NCBI GenBank assembly: GCA_002412985.1
Contig: DHWC01000071.1
Span: 1-46,652 of the forward strand
Reading direction: 5' to 3'
Length of the DNA: 46,652 bases
Origin: Methylocystaceae bacterium UBA5192
Lineage (GTDB): Bacteria > Pseudomonadota > Alphaproteobacteria > Rhizobiales > Beijerinckiaceae
Shown: in pieces, positions 25,959-34,144 of the stretch
Layout of the letters: every line of letters begins with the position of its first letter
Numbering within the stretch: position 1 is the first letter of the stretch
Position numbers and translations under genes: made by a program
The notes under the pieces: model-generated
Databases searched by the model: none
What the model was told of the DNA's origin: nothing
What the model saw: the letters and a program-made list of their open reading frames with translations, nothing else

Positions 25959-27257
25959 TTATTCGGCGGCTTCGCCCTTATTTGTGCCAGCGCCAAACCG
26001 TTGAACAATGTAGTCATCGACGATCCGCGTGAATTCTTCCGCAATTCCCTCGCCCCGAAGCGTCATTGCTTTCTTTCCGTCAATAAATACTGGCGCTGCA
26101 GGCGTTTCGCCAGTACCGGGCAATGAAATGCCGATATCGGCATGTTTAGACTCGCCAGGACCATTGACGATACAGCCCATCACCGCAACATTAAGCGTCT
26201 CTACGCCCGGATATTGCGCGCGCCAGTTAGGCATGCGTTGGCGAATATGTTCCTGAATATCGCGAGCGAGTTCTTGAAATACGGTTGAAGTTGTGCGGCC
26301 GCATCCAGGACATGCCGCCACCAATGGAACGAAGGTGCGAAATCCCATAGTTTGCAAGATTTCTTGCGCTACACGCACTTCCAGCGAACGATCGCCGTTG
26401 GGTTCTGGCGTCAGCGAAACACGGATCGTATCTCCAACGCCATCTTGCAACAACACGCCTAAAGCTGCGGAAGAAGCAACAATTCCCTTCGAGCCCATGC
26501 CTGCTTCGGTTAATCCCAAATGCAAAGCGTAATCGCTTCTTGCAGCGAGCATGCGATAACAGGCGATCAAATCTTGAACTGTTGAGACCTTGGCGGAAAT
26601 GATGATCCGATTTTTTGCAAGGCCAATTTCTTGCGCACGTTGCGCCGACAGCAAGGCGGAGCGAACGAGCGCTTCGCGCGTTACTGCGCGCGCATCGATC
26701 GGATGCGCGGAGGCGTGATTGAGATCCATGAGATGTGTCAGCAGCTCTTGATCAAGCGACCCCCAATTCGCGCCGATGCGAACAGCCTTATTATGTTTGG
26801 CCGCAAGCTCAATAATTGCGCCAAATTGCTTGTCTTTTTTATCTTTGAACCCAACATTGCCTGGGTTGACGCGATACTTTGCAAGCGCCTGGGCGCAAGC
26901 TGGATGATCGGCGAGTAATTTATGGCCGATGTAATGAAAATCACCTACGAGCGGCGTATGAACGCCCTTCTTATCAAGTTGGTCGCGGATATGCGGCACG
27001 GCAGCTGCAGCTTCGTCTCGATCGACCGTGATTCGAACAACCTCAGATCCCGCCTGAGCTAAGGCGGAGATTTGTGCTACCGTCGATGCAACATCGGCGG
27101 TGTCTGTGTTGGTCATGGACTGCACCATAATTGGCGCGCCGCCGCCAACAGTAATGGCGCCTGCTCCTTCTCCTATGATCACCGCTTGCGTATGATGACG
27201 CGCGGCAGGTTCCGCAGCGATAGGGTCTGGCAGTCGGTCTTCGATGGCTTTTGTCAT
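25959..27257 (-). CDS. ispG: 4-hydroxy-3-methylbut-2-en-1-yl diphosphate synthase (GcpE)
   Basis: IspG reduces MEcPP to HMBPP, the penultimate step of the MEP isoprenoid pathway, with a [4Fe-4S] cluster. The N-terminal barrel has VGGGAPIMVQSMTNTDT and RITVDRDEAA. The C-terminal cluster domain has C316 and C319 in CPGCGRT, C362 in GCIVNGPGE, and the family glutamate in the latter. I chose the ATG at 27257 (MTKAIEDR), preceded by GAAGAG; the frame runs back to 27329 without a better site. The 432-residue length is typical. It lies 186 bases downstream of the dnaJ-like gene. dxs at 44.6 kb serves the same pathway. Confidence 0.95.
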   Translation of the reverse strand: MTKAIEDRLPDPIAAEPAARHHTQAVIIGEGAGAITVGGGAPIMVQSMTNTDTADVASTVAQISALAQAGSEVVRITVDRDEAAAAVPHIRDQLDKKGVHTPLVGDFHYIGHKLLADHPACAQALAKYRVNPGNVGFKDKKDKQFGAIIELAAKHNKAVRIGANWGSLDQELLTHLMDLNHASAHPIDARAVTREALVRSALLSAQRAQEIGLAKNRIIISAKVSTVQDLIACYRMLAARSDYALHLGLTEAGMGSKGIVASSAALGVLLQDGVGDTIRVSLTPEPNGDRSLEVRVAQEILQTMGFRTFVPLVAACPGCGRTTSTVFQELARDIQEHIRQRMPNWRAQYPGVETLNVAVMGCIVNGPGESKHADIGISLPGTGETPAAPVFIDGKKAMTLRGEGIAEEFTRIVDDYIVQRFGAGTNKGEAAE

Positions 27258-27361
27258 GGGTCTCTTCACGGCTGCGCTGGATGAGAAAACGGCCTTGTTG
27301 TGGACGCTGGCGGCGGCGCGATATGCCAACGCGCCTTCATTCTATCATAACGAGAGTAAGG

Positions 27362-27390
27362 TTTTTCCCCAAGCAGCCTTGAGGGAAAAA
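27362..27390. other. Hairpin between dnaJ-like gene and ispG
   Basis: TTTTTCCC (27362-27369) pairs with GGGAAAAA (27383-27390), and inside it CAAG pairs with CTTG around the loop CAGC, with a one-base bulge. The T run is on the 5' side and the A run on the 3' side on both strands, the reverse of an intrinsic terminator. It may therefore be an mRNA-stabilising or leader structure of ispG. Confidence 0.45.
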
Positions 27391-27443
27391 TAATTCTTTG
27401 GTCGCGCGGAATAATCCCGAGGTCAAGCGCCACAGCGTAAGGC

Positions 27444-28382
27444 TTATCCTAATCTGGCGCGGGGATCATAGGGGTGGCGTTCTTTCATTTCTTGCATTTG
27501 TGCAAGAAAACCTGGTTCCTGAACCTCTGGTAAGACCGGACGCAAAACGACATAAAGGTCTCCGGCTGGTTTGCCCTCCGCTGCAGGCAGGCCCTTGCCG
27601 CGCAAACGCAGCGTCCGCCCGCCATTGGACCCTGGAGGAATGGCTAGTTCCACCTTGCCGTCCAGGGTTGGCGCTGGCACCTTCGCCCCTAAGGCGGCTT
27701 CATAAAGGGTAATGGGCAATTCTAATTTGAGATCCCGACCTTCAACTTTGAAATAGGGATGGGCGGCGAGCTTAATTGTAATTAAAGCATCGCCGGGCTG
27801 CGTGCCGCCTACGCCTGTTTGTCCTTGGCCGCGTAAGCGAATTTGTTTTCCATCCTCTACGCCTGCCGGAACTTTTACTTCCAGAGTGCGGCCGTTTGGC
27901 AGGATCACCCGAACGGGACCGCCTTTGGCGAGGGTTTCGAGCGTGACCGTGGCCGTTGCGCTGACATCTTCGCCACGCGGAGCTTCAGCTTTGCCACGGC
28001 GCCGACCGCCGCCAAAGAGGTCAAAGAAATCTTCAAACCCCCCGCCCCGGTTGCCGCCAAAGTTAAATTCAAAATGCTGTTCGCCCCCAGGCGCGCCATT
28101 TTGCCGCCAGGCCTGAGAAAAGCCGCCAGGACCAGCGCCAAAGCCCTCAAACCCGCGGGGTTTGCCATCTGAACCAATTTCTCCGCGATCAAATTGCGCT
28201 TTTTTCGTCTCATCGCCGAGAATCTCATAGGCGCTATTAATCTCCGAGAAGCGCTCCTTGGCCTTCACATCGTCCTTGTTGCGGTCGGGGTGATATTTTT
28301 TCGCCAGCTGGCGGTAGGCTTTCTTAATATCTCCCCCGCTGCTCGCGCGGGAGACGCCTAATACTTCATAGGGATCACGCAT
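27444..28382 (-). CDS. DnaJ-like co-chaperone, class II (CbpA type)
   Basis: This cytoplasmic DnaK co-chaperone has an N-terminal J domain (residues 1-65) with HPD at 31-33. A Gly/Phe-rich linker (about 85-150) follows, then two substrate-binding beta domains beginning at about 155, with no zinc-finger cysteine repeats. That makes it class II, like CbpA, and not the main DnaJ. The ATG at 28382 gives MRDPYEVLGV, the expected start; upstream in-frame codons to 28433 add an atypical basic segment. The 312-residue length is normal. The lipoprotein gene lies 129 bases upstream on the same strand. Confidence 0.93.
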   Translation of the reverse strand: MRDPYEVLGVSRASSGGDIKKAYRQLAKKYHPDRNKDDVKAKERFSEINSAYEILGDETKKAQFDRGEIGSDGKPRGFEGFGAGPGGFSQAWRQNGAPGGEQHFEFNFGGNRGGGFEDFFDLFGGGRRRGKAEAPRGEDVSATATVTLETLAKGGPVRVILPNGRTLEVKVPAGVEDGKQIRLRGQGQTGVGGTQPGDALITIKLAAHPYFKVEGRDLKLELPITLYEAALGAKVPAPTLDGKVELAIPPGSNGGRTLRLRGKGLPAAEGKPAGDLYVVLRPVLPEVQEPGFLAQMQEMKERHPYDPRARLG

Positions 28383-28511
28383 GGTTTTAGCTTTAGCCCA
28401 AAATCGCGTCCGCCCGAGACGGCGCAGCCGCAAATGTCTGACAGTTATTTGGGAAAGACCGGCGCTTTATGCAAGCGGGAGTTTGATCAAGGTGAGAGGC
28501 GGCGTTGGCGC

Positions 28512-29012
28512 TCACCCCTTTTTCGCGAGTTTGACCTCGCTGAGCGCCCAATCGTCCGACTTCTCGCGACAGGCGGAACCCTCAAGTTTTTCTTCCTCTT
28601 GGCCAGTAAGAATTTCCCCCGTAAAGGCGCGACAGATTTTCCCCTCCAATGGGAAAGCTTGTCCGCTTGGCGTGAAGGAGCCTTTGGCGCCAGAATTTGG
28701 GTTCTCCCATTTAACGCTTGCGCCGCTGCCTTGTGGATCGAGCGCAGTGCTCAGCGCCGCTGTTGCGCGACGGAGATCTTCGCTGTCGAGCGATTTGGAT
28801 AATTTCATGGCTGGCTTTCCAGCGCGATTGCGTGCAATTGACCCGGTGATGTCCTCGGCGGAGCCGCCCCATGTGTTTGGCTTTGTCGATACGGGCACGG
28901 CCATCGAACAAGCGGAAAGCGAGAGGCTAACCACAAGGAATAAGCCTAAGCTTAGAAACGGGAATTGAGGAAAAGCGTCCGCGGCGCTATTTCTGATGAG
29001 GAAAGACTTCAA
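28512..29012 (-). CDS. RT0821/Lpp0805-like surface lipoprotein
   Basis: The protein has a hydrophobic signal segment ending in the lipobox LSAC (C35 with this start), so it should be lipidated and sent to the outer membrane. The remainder contains the helical SEDLRRATAALSTAL region and a beta-rich segment with WENPNSGAKGSFTP and CRAFTGEIL, as in the RT0821/Lpp0805 family. No function is established. Only TTG starts are available; I chose 29012 because AGGTGG precedes it, and a longer TTG at 29042 also exists. It is divergent from pdxH, and this pairing with pdxH and a dnaJ-like gene fits my memory of Hyphomicrobiales synteny. Confidence 0.75.
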   Translation of the reverse strand: MKSFLIRNSAADAFPQFPFLSLGLFLVVSLSLSACSMAVPVSTKPNTWGGSAEDITGSIARNRAGKPAMKLSKSLDSEDLRRATAALSTALDPQGSGASVKWENPNSGAKGSFTPSGQAFPLEGKICRAFTGEILTGQEEEKLEGSACREKSDDWALSEVKLAKKG

Positions 29013-29069
29013 AGCGCCACCTGCCAACGCGCTGAGACCCAAAACGGGCCGATAGGAAAGGATTTACCC

Positions 29070-29684
29070 TTGAACGCGTTAACGTCAGGTGACTTTGGAG
29101 ACGCGCAAGAGCCTTTTGAGCTGTTTGGTCAATGGTTCGATGAAGCCGGTAAAAAAGAACTTAACGACCCGGAGGCGATGGCGATCGCAACCGTTGATGC
29201 AGCGGGCGCTCCGGACGTGCGAATGGTCCTTTTAAAGGAGTGGTCGGCGAATGGGTTTGTTTTCTTCACCAACACGGAAAGCGCCAAGGGTCGTCAATTA
29301 GCTGGAAATATGACAGCAGCGCTGCTGTTTCATTGGAAAACATTGCGGCGGCAAATTCGTATTCGCGGTCCAGTTGAGCAAGTAAGCGTTGAGGAGTCAG
29401 AGGCTTATTATGCCAGTCGACCGCGAGATTCGCGAATAGGCGCTTGGGCCAGCCAGCAATCCCGTCCATTAGAAAGCCGATACGCTTTAGAGAAGGCGGT
29501 AGCGTTTTACGCGGCTAAATACGCCTTAGGCGATATCCCGCGTCCTGCTTACTGGAGCGGATTTCGGATTAAGCCGGCATCGATGGAATTTTGGTCCGAT
29601 AAACCTTTTCGGTTGCATGATCGGGTGCGATTTTATCGAGAAGGATCGGATACGGCTTGGCGCAAGGAGCGGCTTTACCCATGA
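29070..29684 (+). CDS. pdxH: Pyridoxamine 5'-phosphate oxidase
   Basis: PdxH oxidises pyridoxamine or pyridoxine 5'-phosphate to PLP with FMN. Family segments are visible: RMVLLKEW with FFTNTESAKGRQL (FMN and phosphate binding), HWKTLRRQIRIRG, SRIGAWASQQSRPL, and the C-terminal EFWSDKPFRLHDR with ERLYP. I chose the TTG at 29070 because AGGAAAGGA lies seven bases upstream and the resulting 204 residues match the family; the frame extends back to 28965 without a family-like start. The stop overlaps the next gene by ATGA, so the two are translationally coupled. Confidence 0.93.
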   Translation: MNALTSGDFGDAQEPFELFGQWFDEAGKKELNDPEAMAIATVDAAGAPDVRMVLLKEWSANGFVFFTNTESAKGRQLAGNMTAALLFHWKTLRRQIRIRGPVEQVSVEESEAYYASRPRDSRIGAWASQQSRPLESRYALEKAVAFYAAKYALGDIPRPAYWSGFRIKPASMEFWSDKPFRLHDRVRFYREGSDTAWRKERLYP

Positions 29685-30253
29685 CAGTTTCGCTTATGGC
29701 CAATCGTCGTCTTCGCCTCAGCATCATCCTGTCGGCGAGTTTAATGGCGCTGCAGCCAGCCCAAGCGCAGGGATTATTTGATTTTCTCGGCGGCAGCGGG
29801 CAACGTCATAGCCCTCCCGCAGAAGCTGAGCGTGAGGCGCCCAGCGCGCCAGCGCCGGCTAAGAAAAAACCTGCAGTCCCTAAAACAGATAAGCCCCTTG
29901 CGCCCGCGACTGCGCAACCAAAAACGCCCGCGCCAGTCTCTGACGCGCCGCCTCCCTATGAACCGCAACTTCTTCGCCTTGCAGAGATGATGGGGGGGTT
30001 AGCTTATCTGCGAGATTTATGCGCCGCTGGCGACGGCGATGATTGGCGGGACAAAATGACAGTCTTGCTTAACGCTGAGGCCCCCAGCGGCGCGCGCCGA
30101 GACAAATTAATCGCCTCGTTCAATCGAGGCTTTCGGAGCTATGAATTGACCTATCGCGCGTGCACGTCAAACGCAAAAGCGGTGATTCAGCGGTATATCG
30201 ACGAGACGGGCCGCATTACGCAGGATATCGCCTATCGTTACGGCAATCCTTAA
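29681..30253 (+). CDS. TIGR02301 family exported protein
   Basis: This is a conserved alphaproteobacterial protein of unknown function. Residues 1-28 are a signal peptide ending in PAQAQG. Residues about 40-90 are a Pro/Ala/Lys-rich, probably disordered linker. The C-terminal half is the conserved domain, with LAEMMGGLAYLRDLC and SFNRGFRSYELTYRACT, and two conserved cysteines that could pair in the periplasm. The ATG overlaps the pdxH stop, and AAGGAGCGG precedes it. An additional in-frame start at 29657 is less likely. Confidence 0.85.
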   Translation: MTVSLMANRRLRLSIILSASLMALQPAQAQGLFDFLGGSGQRHSPPAEAEREAPSAPAPAKKKPAVPKTDKPLAPATAQPKTPAPVSDAPPPYEPQLLRLAEMMGGLAYLRDLCAAGDGDDWRDKMTVLLNAEAPSGARRDKLIASFNRGFRSYELTYRACTSNAKAVIQRYIDETGRITQDIAYRYGNP

Positions 30254-30277
30254 CGCGATGCGGATTTCTAAATTAAC

Positions 30278-30310
30278 CCTTTGATCAAAGGCGTCTCGCT
30301 TGCTGAGACG
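30278..30310. other. 14-bp palindrome followed by a hairpin
   Basis: A perfect 14-bp palindrome, CCTTTGA with its complement TCAAAGG, spans 30278-30291. Immediately after, CGTCTC (30292-30297) and GAGACG (30305-30310) form a 6-bp hairpin with a 7-base loop. Both lie between the TIGR02301 gene and the small conserved gene. There is no T run, so a regulatory or attenuator role is only possible. Confidence 0.4.
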
Positions 30311-30330
30311 GGCTTGTCTAATGTGGGTCT

Positions 30331-30585
30331 ATGAACCCACGCACAACTCTTTCCCTTGAAGGCGCTGGCGGTGAACAACACCGCGCAGCCCTTGCTTACC
30401 TCACAGAAGCCTTTGCCGAGGCGATTCTTGCCGGCATTGAGAGCGACTCTTTTGCTCAAGCGGCGTTATCGGCTGCTTTGCAAGAACTGGTCGCGACTTA
30501 TGGGGAGGAAGCCGTTGCAGCGCTGACGGAAGCTTTGCCTGGGCGGTTGCGTGCAGGAGAATTCTCGTTAAGCGCACGGCATTAG
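30331..30585 (+). CDS. Conserved small hypothetical protein
   Basis: This 84-residue acidic, Ala/Leu-rich soluble protein has no membrane segment or signal peptide. It appears helical throughout, with segments AEAILAGIESDSFAQAAL and QELVATYGEEAVAALTE. I recall similar small proteins next to TIGR02301 genes in Hyphomicrobiales, but no function is known to me. It lies 77 bases after the TIGR02301 gene on the same strand. Its codon use resembles its neighbours. The ribosome site is weak. Confidence 0.65.
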   Translation: MNPRTTLSLEGAGGEQHRAALAYLTEAFAEAILAGIESDSFAQAALSAALQELVATYGEEAVAALTEALPGRLRAGEFSLSARH

Positions 30586-30612
30586 ACCGCTCTTTTCATC
30601 ATTCACGACTTC

Positions 30613-30642
30613 TTGCCTGACTTTTGTTGTTAAATCAGGCAA
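30613..30642. other. 8-bp hairpin after the small conserved gene
   Basis: TTGCCTGA (30613-30620) pairs perfectly with TCAGGCAA (30635-30642) across a 14-base T-rich loop. It is 28 bases after the small gene's stop and about 78 bases before the phosphatase-Nudix gene. No T tract follows on the plus strand, so terminator function is uncertain. Confidence 0.4.
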
Positions 30643-30719
30643 AATCTCAATGCGTAACAGCGCAGCGGGCGATTTACGCGCAGCCCCGCGCGCATACAAG
30701 GTCCTCGCAATTTAATCAC

Positions 30720-31820
30720 ATGGCTCGAACGCTTTTATGTTTGGTGCGACATGGCGAGACAAATTGGAATATCGAACGACGCTTTCAGGGTCAGTTCGAT
30801 ATTGCTTTAAATGCGCGTGGTCGCGCTCAAGCTGAAGCGCTCGCTGAAGAGCTCGCGACAGTAGAATTCGACTACGTCTATTCGAGCGATTTGCGTCGCG
30901 CGCGGTCAACGGCGGAAGCTGTTGTGCGCTCACGCGGGCTTAAAATTTTTGCTCTTGCTGAGTTAAGGGAAAAAAATGATGGCGTCTGGCAAGGGCATAC
31001 GCATGCTGAAGTCCAGGCGCTTTATCCCGATCTCTACCCCGATTACCTAGCGCGCAATGCTGATTTTTGCGCGCCTGAAGGCGAAAGCTTAAAGGATTTT
31101 CAACGCCGGATAACATGCGCCTTAACAAAAATTGCACAAGAACATGAAGGATGTAGCATCCTTATTGTAGCTCATGCCGGCGTGTTGGATATCGCATGGA
31201 GATTGGCGACTGGAAAAAGTTTAGAAGAGAAACGGATCAATCCCGTATTAAACGCTACGCCAAATTGGGTCGCATATGAAAAGAATGTTTGGTCCCTTGT
31301 AGATTGGGCTGGCTCTGAGGGTCGCGCTGAAATTTCAGCGCCCTGGGACGGTCAAATCCTGCCGCGACGGGAAGCGGCGCGCGGCTTGATTGTATCGCCA
31401 GAGGGCCGGGTTTTATTGATCAGATACGCTGGCGGCCTATCGCCGCATTTTATCGCTCTTGGACACCAGCACTTTTGGTCTACGCCTGGCGGCGCTTTGA
31501 AAGAGAATGAAAATTACGCAGCCGCTCTGTCGCGAGAGATTTTTGAAGAAACTGGATTAAGAATAAACGCTGATGTTGGTCCGGTTGTCGCCACGCGCGA
31601 GTTCCCGATGGAACTCGGAGATGATTGGCGCCAGGCTATCGAGCGTTATTATCTCATTCACACGCCGGAATTTACGCCAACGCCGATAGAGCAAACTCAA
31701 GAAGAAAAAGCCCATATGCTTGAAACTCGTTGGTGGAGCATAGATGAATTGGCGCAATCGCAAGAATTAATTTTTCCAGAAGGCCTAGAGGAATTATTAC
31801 GTAAAGTAATGACGCGCTGA
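30720..31820 (+). CDS. Histidine phosphatase-Nudix hydrolase fusion protein
   Basis: Two complete domains sit in one 366-residue frame. Residues 3-185 form a histidine phosphatase with the phospho-accepting H11 in LVRHGETNW, the ELRE acid motif near residue 82 and H152 in VAHAG. Residues about 215-366 form a Nudix hydrolase with an exact Nudix box: G258, E264, R272-E273, E276-E277 and G279. Mycobacterial MutT1 has the same domains in reverse order and cleans 8-oxo-dGTP to the monophosphate, so a nucleotide-sanitising role is an inference. The ATG at 30720 matches the domain start; a frame from 30624 adds an atypical basic leader. Neighbours give no clue. Confidence 0.88.
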   Translation: MARTLLCLVRHGETNWNIERRFQGQFDIALNARGRAQAEALAEELATVEFDYVYSSDLRRARSTAEAVVRSRGLKIFALAELREKNDGVWQGHTHAEVQALYPDLYPDYLARNADFCAPEGESLKDFQRRITCALTKIAQEHEGCSILIVAHAGVLDIAWRLATGKSLEEKRINPVLNATPNWVAYEKNVWSLVDWAGSEGRAEISAPWDGQILPRREAARGLIVSPEGRVLLIRYAGGLSPHFIALGHQHFWSTPGGALKENENYAAALSREIFEETGLRINADVGPVVATREFPMELGDDWRQAIERYYLIHTPEFTPTPIEQTQEEKAHMLETRWWSIDELAQSQELIFPEGLEELLRKVMTR

Positions 31821-31857
31821 TCAAGCGCAGTTATGAAAATTTGATTTTATTTTGATC

Positions 31858-32217
31858 CTAAACTCTATTTTTTTTCATCAACCACAGAAATGCAATAAAA
31901 GCGCCTTTAGCAATAGGTAGGATGAGCAAGACGCACAGGATCGTAAAGAGGCATAAGATAACACTTTCGATCCCATAAGAGAGCGATGTCTTACTTTCCA
32001 AAAGAATAAGCAGTGGGATCACAAGATGCGCTGTGAGGGCGATGGTGAGCCAGGCGGGACCATCCTCAGCCTCTAACCCTTCAAAAGTCTCACTGCAATT
32101 TTCGCAAAACTCTCGGGGTCTAAGGTAGCTTTGAAAGAGATCGCCTTCGCCACACTGCGGACAGTGTCTTAATGCGCCGCGCAACAAACAGGAGGATATC
32201 GGGATTTTGTTATCCAT
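31858..32217 (-). CDS. DUF983 family membrane protein
   Basis: This 119-residue protein has an N-terminal zinc-ribbon-like region, C19-P-Q-C22-G and C38-E-N-C41. Two membrane segments follow, at about 54-73 and 85-104, and the C-terminus is basic. This matches DUF983, a family common in alphaproteobacteria and sometimes linked to cytochrome oxidase clusters, though not here. The function is unknown. It converges on the phosphatase-Nudix gene (37 bases between stops) and is divergent from the lyase gene. Confidence 0.88.
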   Translation of the reverse strand: MDNKIPISSCLLRGALRHCPQCGEGDLFQSYLRPREFCENCSETFEGLEAEDGPAWLTIALTAHLVIPLLILLESKTSLSYGIESVILCLFTILCVLLILPIAKGAFIAFLWLMKKNRV

Positions 32218-32286
32218 TTGTTTTTTCAGCGCGCCTTTCGACCGGTCTCAGCATAACGATCGCAAAAAAATTAGGTTCAATGTCAA

Positions 32287-32318
32287 AGCGCTGAGCAGAG
32301 CGCTGAGATATTCAGCGC
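32287..32318. repeat. Direct and inverted AGCGCTGAG repeats upstream of the lyase gene
   Basis: AGCGCTGAG occurs at 32287-32295 and again at 32299-32307. The second copy also forms a 7-bp hairpin, GCGCTGA (32300-32306) with TCAGCGC (32312-32318). The group lies in the 253-base divergent gap between the DUF983 and lyase genes, about 150 bases before the lyase start, and could bind a regulator. A further hairpin, ACGCGC/GCGCGT (32417-32435), lies closer to the lyase start. Confidence 0.4.
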
Positions 32319-32470
32319 AGGTTCTAATCCCATAAATTCAACCTTTTGCCTATGGCATTGCCATTCCGCTGTATCTGGTTTAGCTCGACCCTATCTTTTT
32401 CACCTTACGGGGAATAACGCGCGCTTCATGCGCGTGGCGCTTAACGTTTCTCAAGTGGAGTATGTTTTTG

Positions 32471-33511
32471 ATGAAACTGCCAAATCAATTCTATCGGCCC
32501 TTAGCAATTGGCGCGCCCAATCCCTATCGTGAGCCGCCGGTTAAGGTCGAGCGCATGATCCATTTTGTGCCGCCGCATCTTGAAAAATTTCGCGCTAAAG
32601 CCCCTGATATCGCCAAGCAAGTAGACGTTATTCTGGGCAATCTCGAAGATGCTATTCCAGCGGACGCTAAGGAAGCGGCCCGCGCTGGATTTATTGAGAT
32701 GGCGCAGTCAGTGGATTTTGGCTCTACGGGACTTTGGACGCGAATGAATTCGCTTAATAGTCCCTGGGCTTTGGATGACATGATTGAGGTCGTCGGCGCC
32801 GTGGGGAATAAACTCGATGTAGTTATGCTGCCCAAGGTGGAGGGACCTTGGGATATTGCTTATCTTGATCAGTTGTTGGCGCAGTTAGAGAGCAAAAATG
32901 GCGTCAGAAAACCAATTATGATTCACGCCATCCTGGAGACAGCGGAAGGGGTAAAAAATGTCGAAGCGATCGCCGCCGCCAGTCCGCGCATGCATGGAAT
33001 TTCTCTTGGGCCAGCTGATCTTGCCGCTTCGCGGGCCATGAAAACCACGCGTGTTGGCGGCGGTCATCCAGAATATAAAGTTATAACCGACGCGCAAGGC
33101 GATGCGCCCCGCGCCTGTCATCAACAAGATCTCTGGCATTATACAATCGCCAAGATGGTTGATGCTTGCGCTTCTGCAGGCATTAAAGCCTTCTACGGAC
33201 CTTTTGGCGACTTCTCAGATGCAGCCGCCTGCGAAACGCAGTTTCGCAACGCCTTTCTGCTTGGCTGCGCTGGCGCGTGGTCTTTGCATCCAACTCAAAT
33301 TGAAATTGCTAAGCGCGTGTTTTCTCCAGATCCTGCTGAGGTAGCCTTTGCGCGGCGCGTATTAGAGGCGATGCCAGACGGCACAGGCGCTGTCATGATC
33401 GATGGACGTATGCAGGATGATGCGACTTGGAAACAATGCAAAGTCGTCGTGGACTTAGCCAAACAAGTCGCAGCTAAGGATCCAGATTTTGCAAAAATTT
33501 ATGGATTTTAA
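32471..33511 (+). CDS. HpcH/HpaI family CoA lyase, L-malyl-CoA/beta-methylmalyl-CoA lyase-like
   Basis: Members of this TIM-barrel family cleave or form malyl-CoA or methylmalyl-CoA, used in the serine cycle, the ethylmalonyl-CoA pathway and the 3-hydroxypropionate cycle. Visible segments are NLEDAIPADAK (57-67), TRMNSL (about 90), LPKVEG, ILETAEGV, GPADLAAS, GPFGDFSD and SLHPTQIEIAKRVF. About 346 residues is slightly longer than Rhodobacter Mcl1, with an extended N-terminus. Substrate and pathway cannot be decided here, as no partner gene is adjacent. I chose the ATG at 32471, since GGAG lies ten bases upstream; the ATG at 32462 is only one base from it. A strong terminator follows. Confidence 0.82.
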   Translation: MKLPNQFYRPLAIGAPNPYREPPVKVERMIHFVPPHLEKFRAKAPDIAKQVDVILGNLEDAIPADAKEAARAGFIEMAQSVDFGSTGLWTRMNSLNSPWALDDMIEVVGAVGNKLDVVMLPKVEGPWDIAYLDQLLAQLESKNGVRKPIMIHAILETAEGVKNVEAIAAASPRMHGISLGPADLAASRAMKTTRVGGGHPEYKVITDAQGDAPRACHQQDLWHYTIAKMVDACASAGIKAFYGPFGDFSDAAACETQFRNAFLLGCAGAWSLHPTQIEIAKRVFSPDPAEVAFARRVLEAMPDGTGAVMIDGRMQDDATWKQCKVVVDLAKQVAAKDPDFAKIYGF

Positions 33512-33535
33512 GCTAATCAGTCATAAGCGAACAGG

Positions 33536-33566
33536 AAGGCCGGCATTAAGCCGGCCTTAGTTTTTT
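33536..33566 (+). terminator. Intrinsic terminator of the CoA lyase gene
   Basis: A 9-bp perfect stem, AAGGCCGGC (33536-33544) with GCCGGCCTT (33550-33558), has the loop ATTAA and is followed by AG and six T residues (33561-33566). It lies 25 bases after the lyase stop. The T run overlaps the convergent peroxiredoxin stop codon. Confidence 0.9.
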
Positions 33567-34050
33567 AAAGTTTCTCAAGCGTTGCTTCAGCGCTTGAAAC
33601 AGTTGCGACGCTCGAATTCTCTTCAATATTAATCCAATCAACAACGCCGTCATTAATAATTGCGGCGTAGCGTTTTGATCTTAAGCCCAGTCCGTGTTCG
33701 GTTAAATCAAGCTCAAGACCAGCAGCTTTAGCAAAAACTGCAGACCCATCAGCAAGGCCATCGATTTTCTCTTTTGCGCCGCTGTCTTTCAGCCAGGCGT
33801 CAAGCGTAAAAACATCATTCACCGCGGTAACGGCAACCGCAGTAACGCCTTTGGATTTGATTAAATCCAGTTTGGAGAGAAAGCCGGGCAGATGTTTAAC
33901 ATGACATGTTGGCGTATAGGCGCCAGGCACAGCAAACAGCGCGACTTTTTTACCAGCGAAATAATCTCTCGCTTTAATTTGCTCCGGGCCATTTTTACCC
34001 ATGATGGTGAATGTAACGTCTGGGATTTTGTCGCCGGCTTTAAGGGTCAT
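33565..34050 (-). CDS. Peroxiredoxin of the Prx5 (AhpE/PMP20-like redoxin) type
   Basis: This thiol peroxidase reduces H2O2 and organic hydroperoxides. The peroxidatic cysteine is C49 in VPGAYTPTCH, and KHLPGF and TAVNDVFTLDAW follow as in Prx5. The protein has no other cysteine, so it is probably a 1-Cys type that uses glutathione/glutaredoxin or another external reductant. The 161-residue length is typical. It is cytoplasmic, with no signal peptide. Confidence 0.93.
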   Translation of the reverse strand: MTLKAGDKIPDVTFTIMGKNGPEQIKARDYFAGKKVALFAVPGAYTPTCHVKHLPGFLSKLDLIKSKGVTAVAVTAVNDVFTLDAWLKDSGAKEKIDGLADGSAVFAKAAGLELDLTEHGLGLRSKRYAAIINDGVVDWINIEENSSVATVSSAEATLEKL

Positions 34051-34144
34051 GCTATCCTGCCTGGTTGGTGCGAAGAGGAAATCATCAAGTATATTTAGGG
34101 CGCTTTTTAAGCGTGTCCGCTAGGCGTTGAGCCTGAGGTCTAGA

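Noticed and set aside
27362..27390. Intrinsic terminator of the dnaJ-like gene
   Set aside because: The T run is 5' and the A run 3' of the stem on both strands, the reverse of a terminator, so I list it only as a hairpin.
28381..28968. 195-codon plus-strand frame across the dnaJ-like start and the lipoprotein gene
   Set aside because: It is antisense to a convincing lipoprotein and has no domain; the minus-strand genes explain the region.
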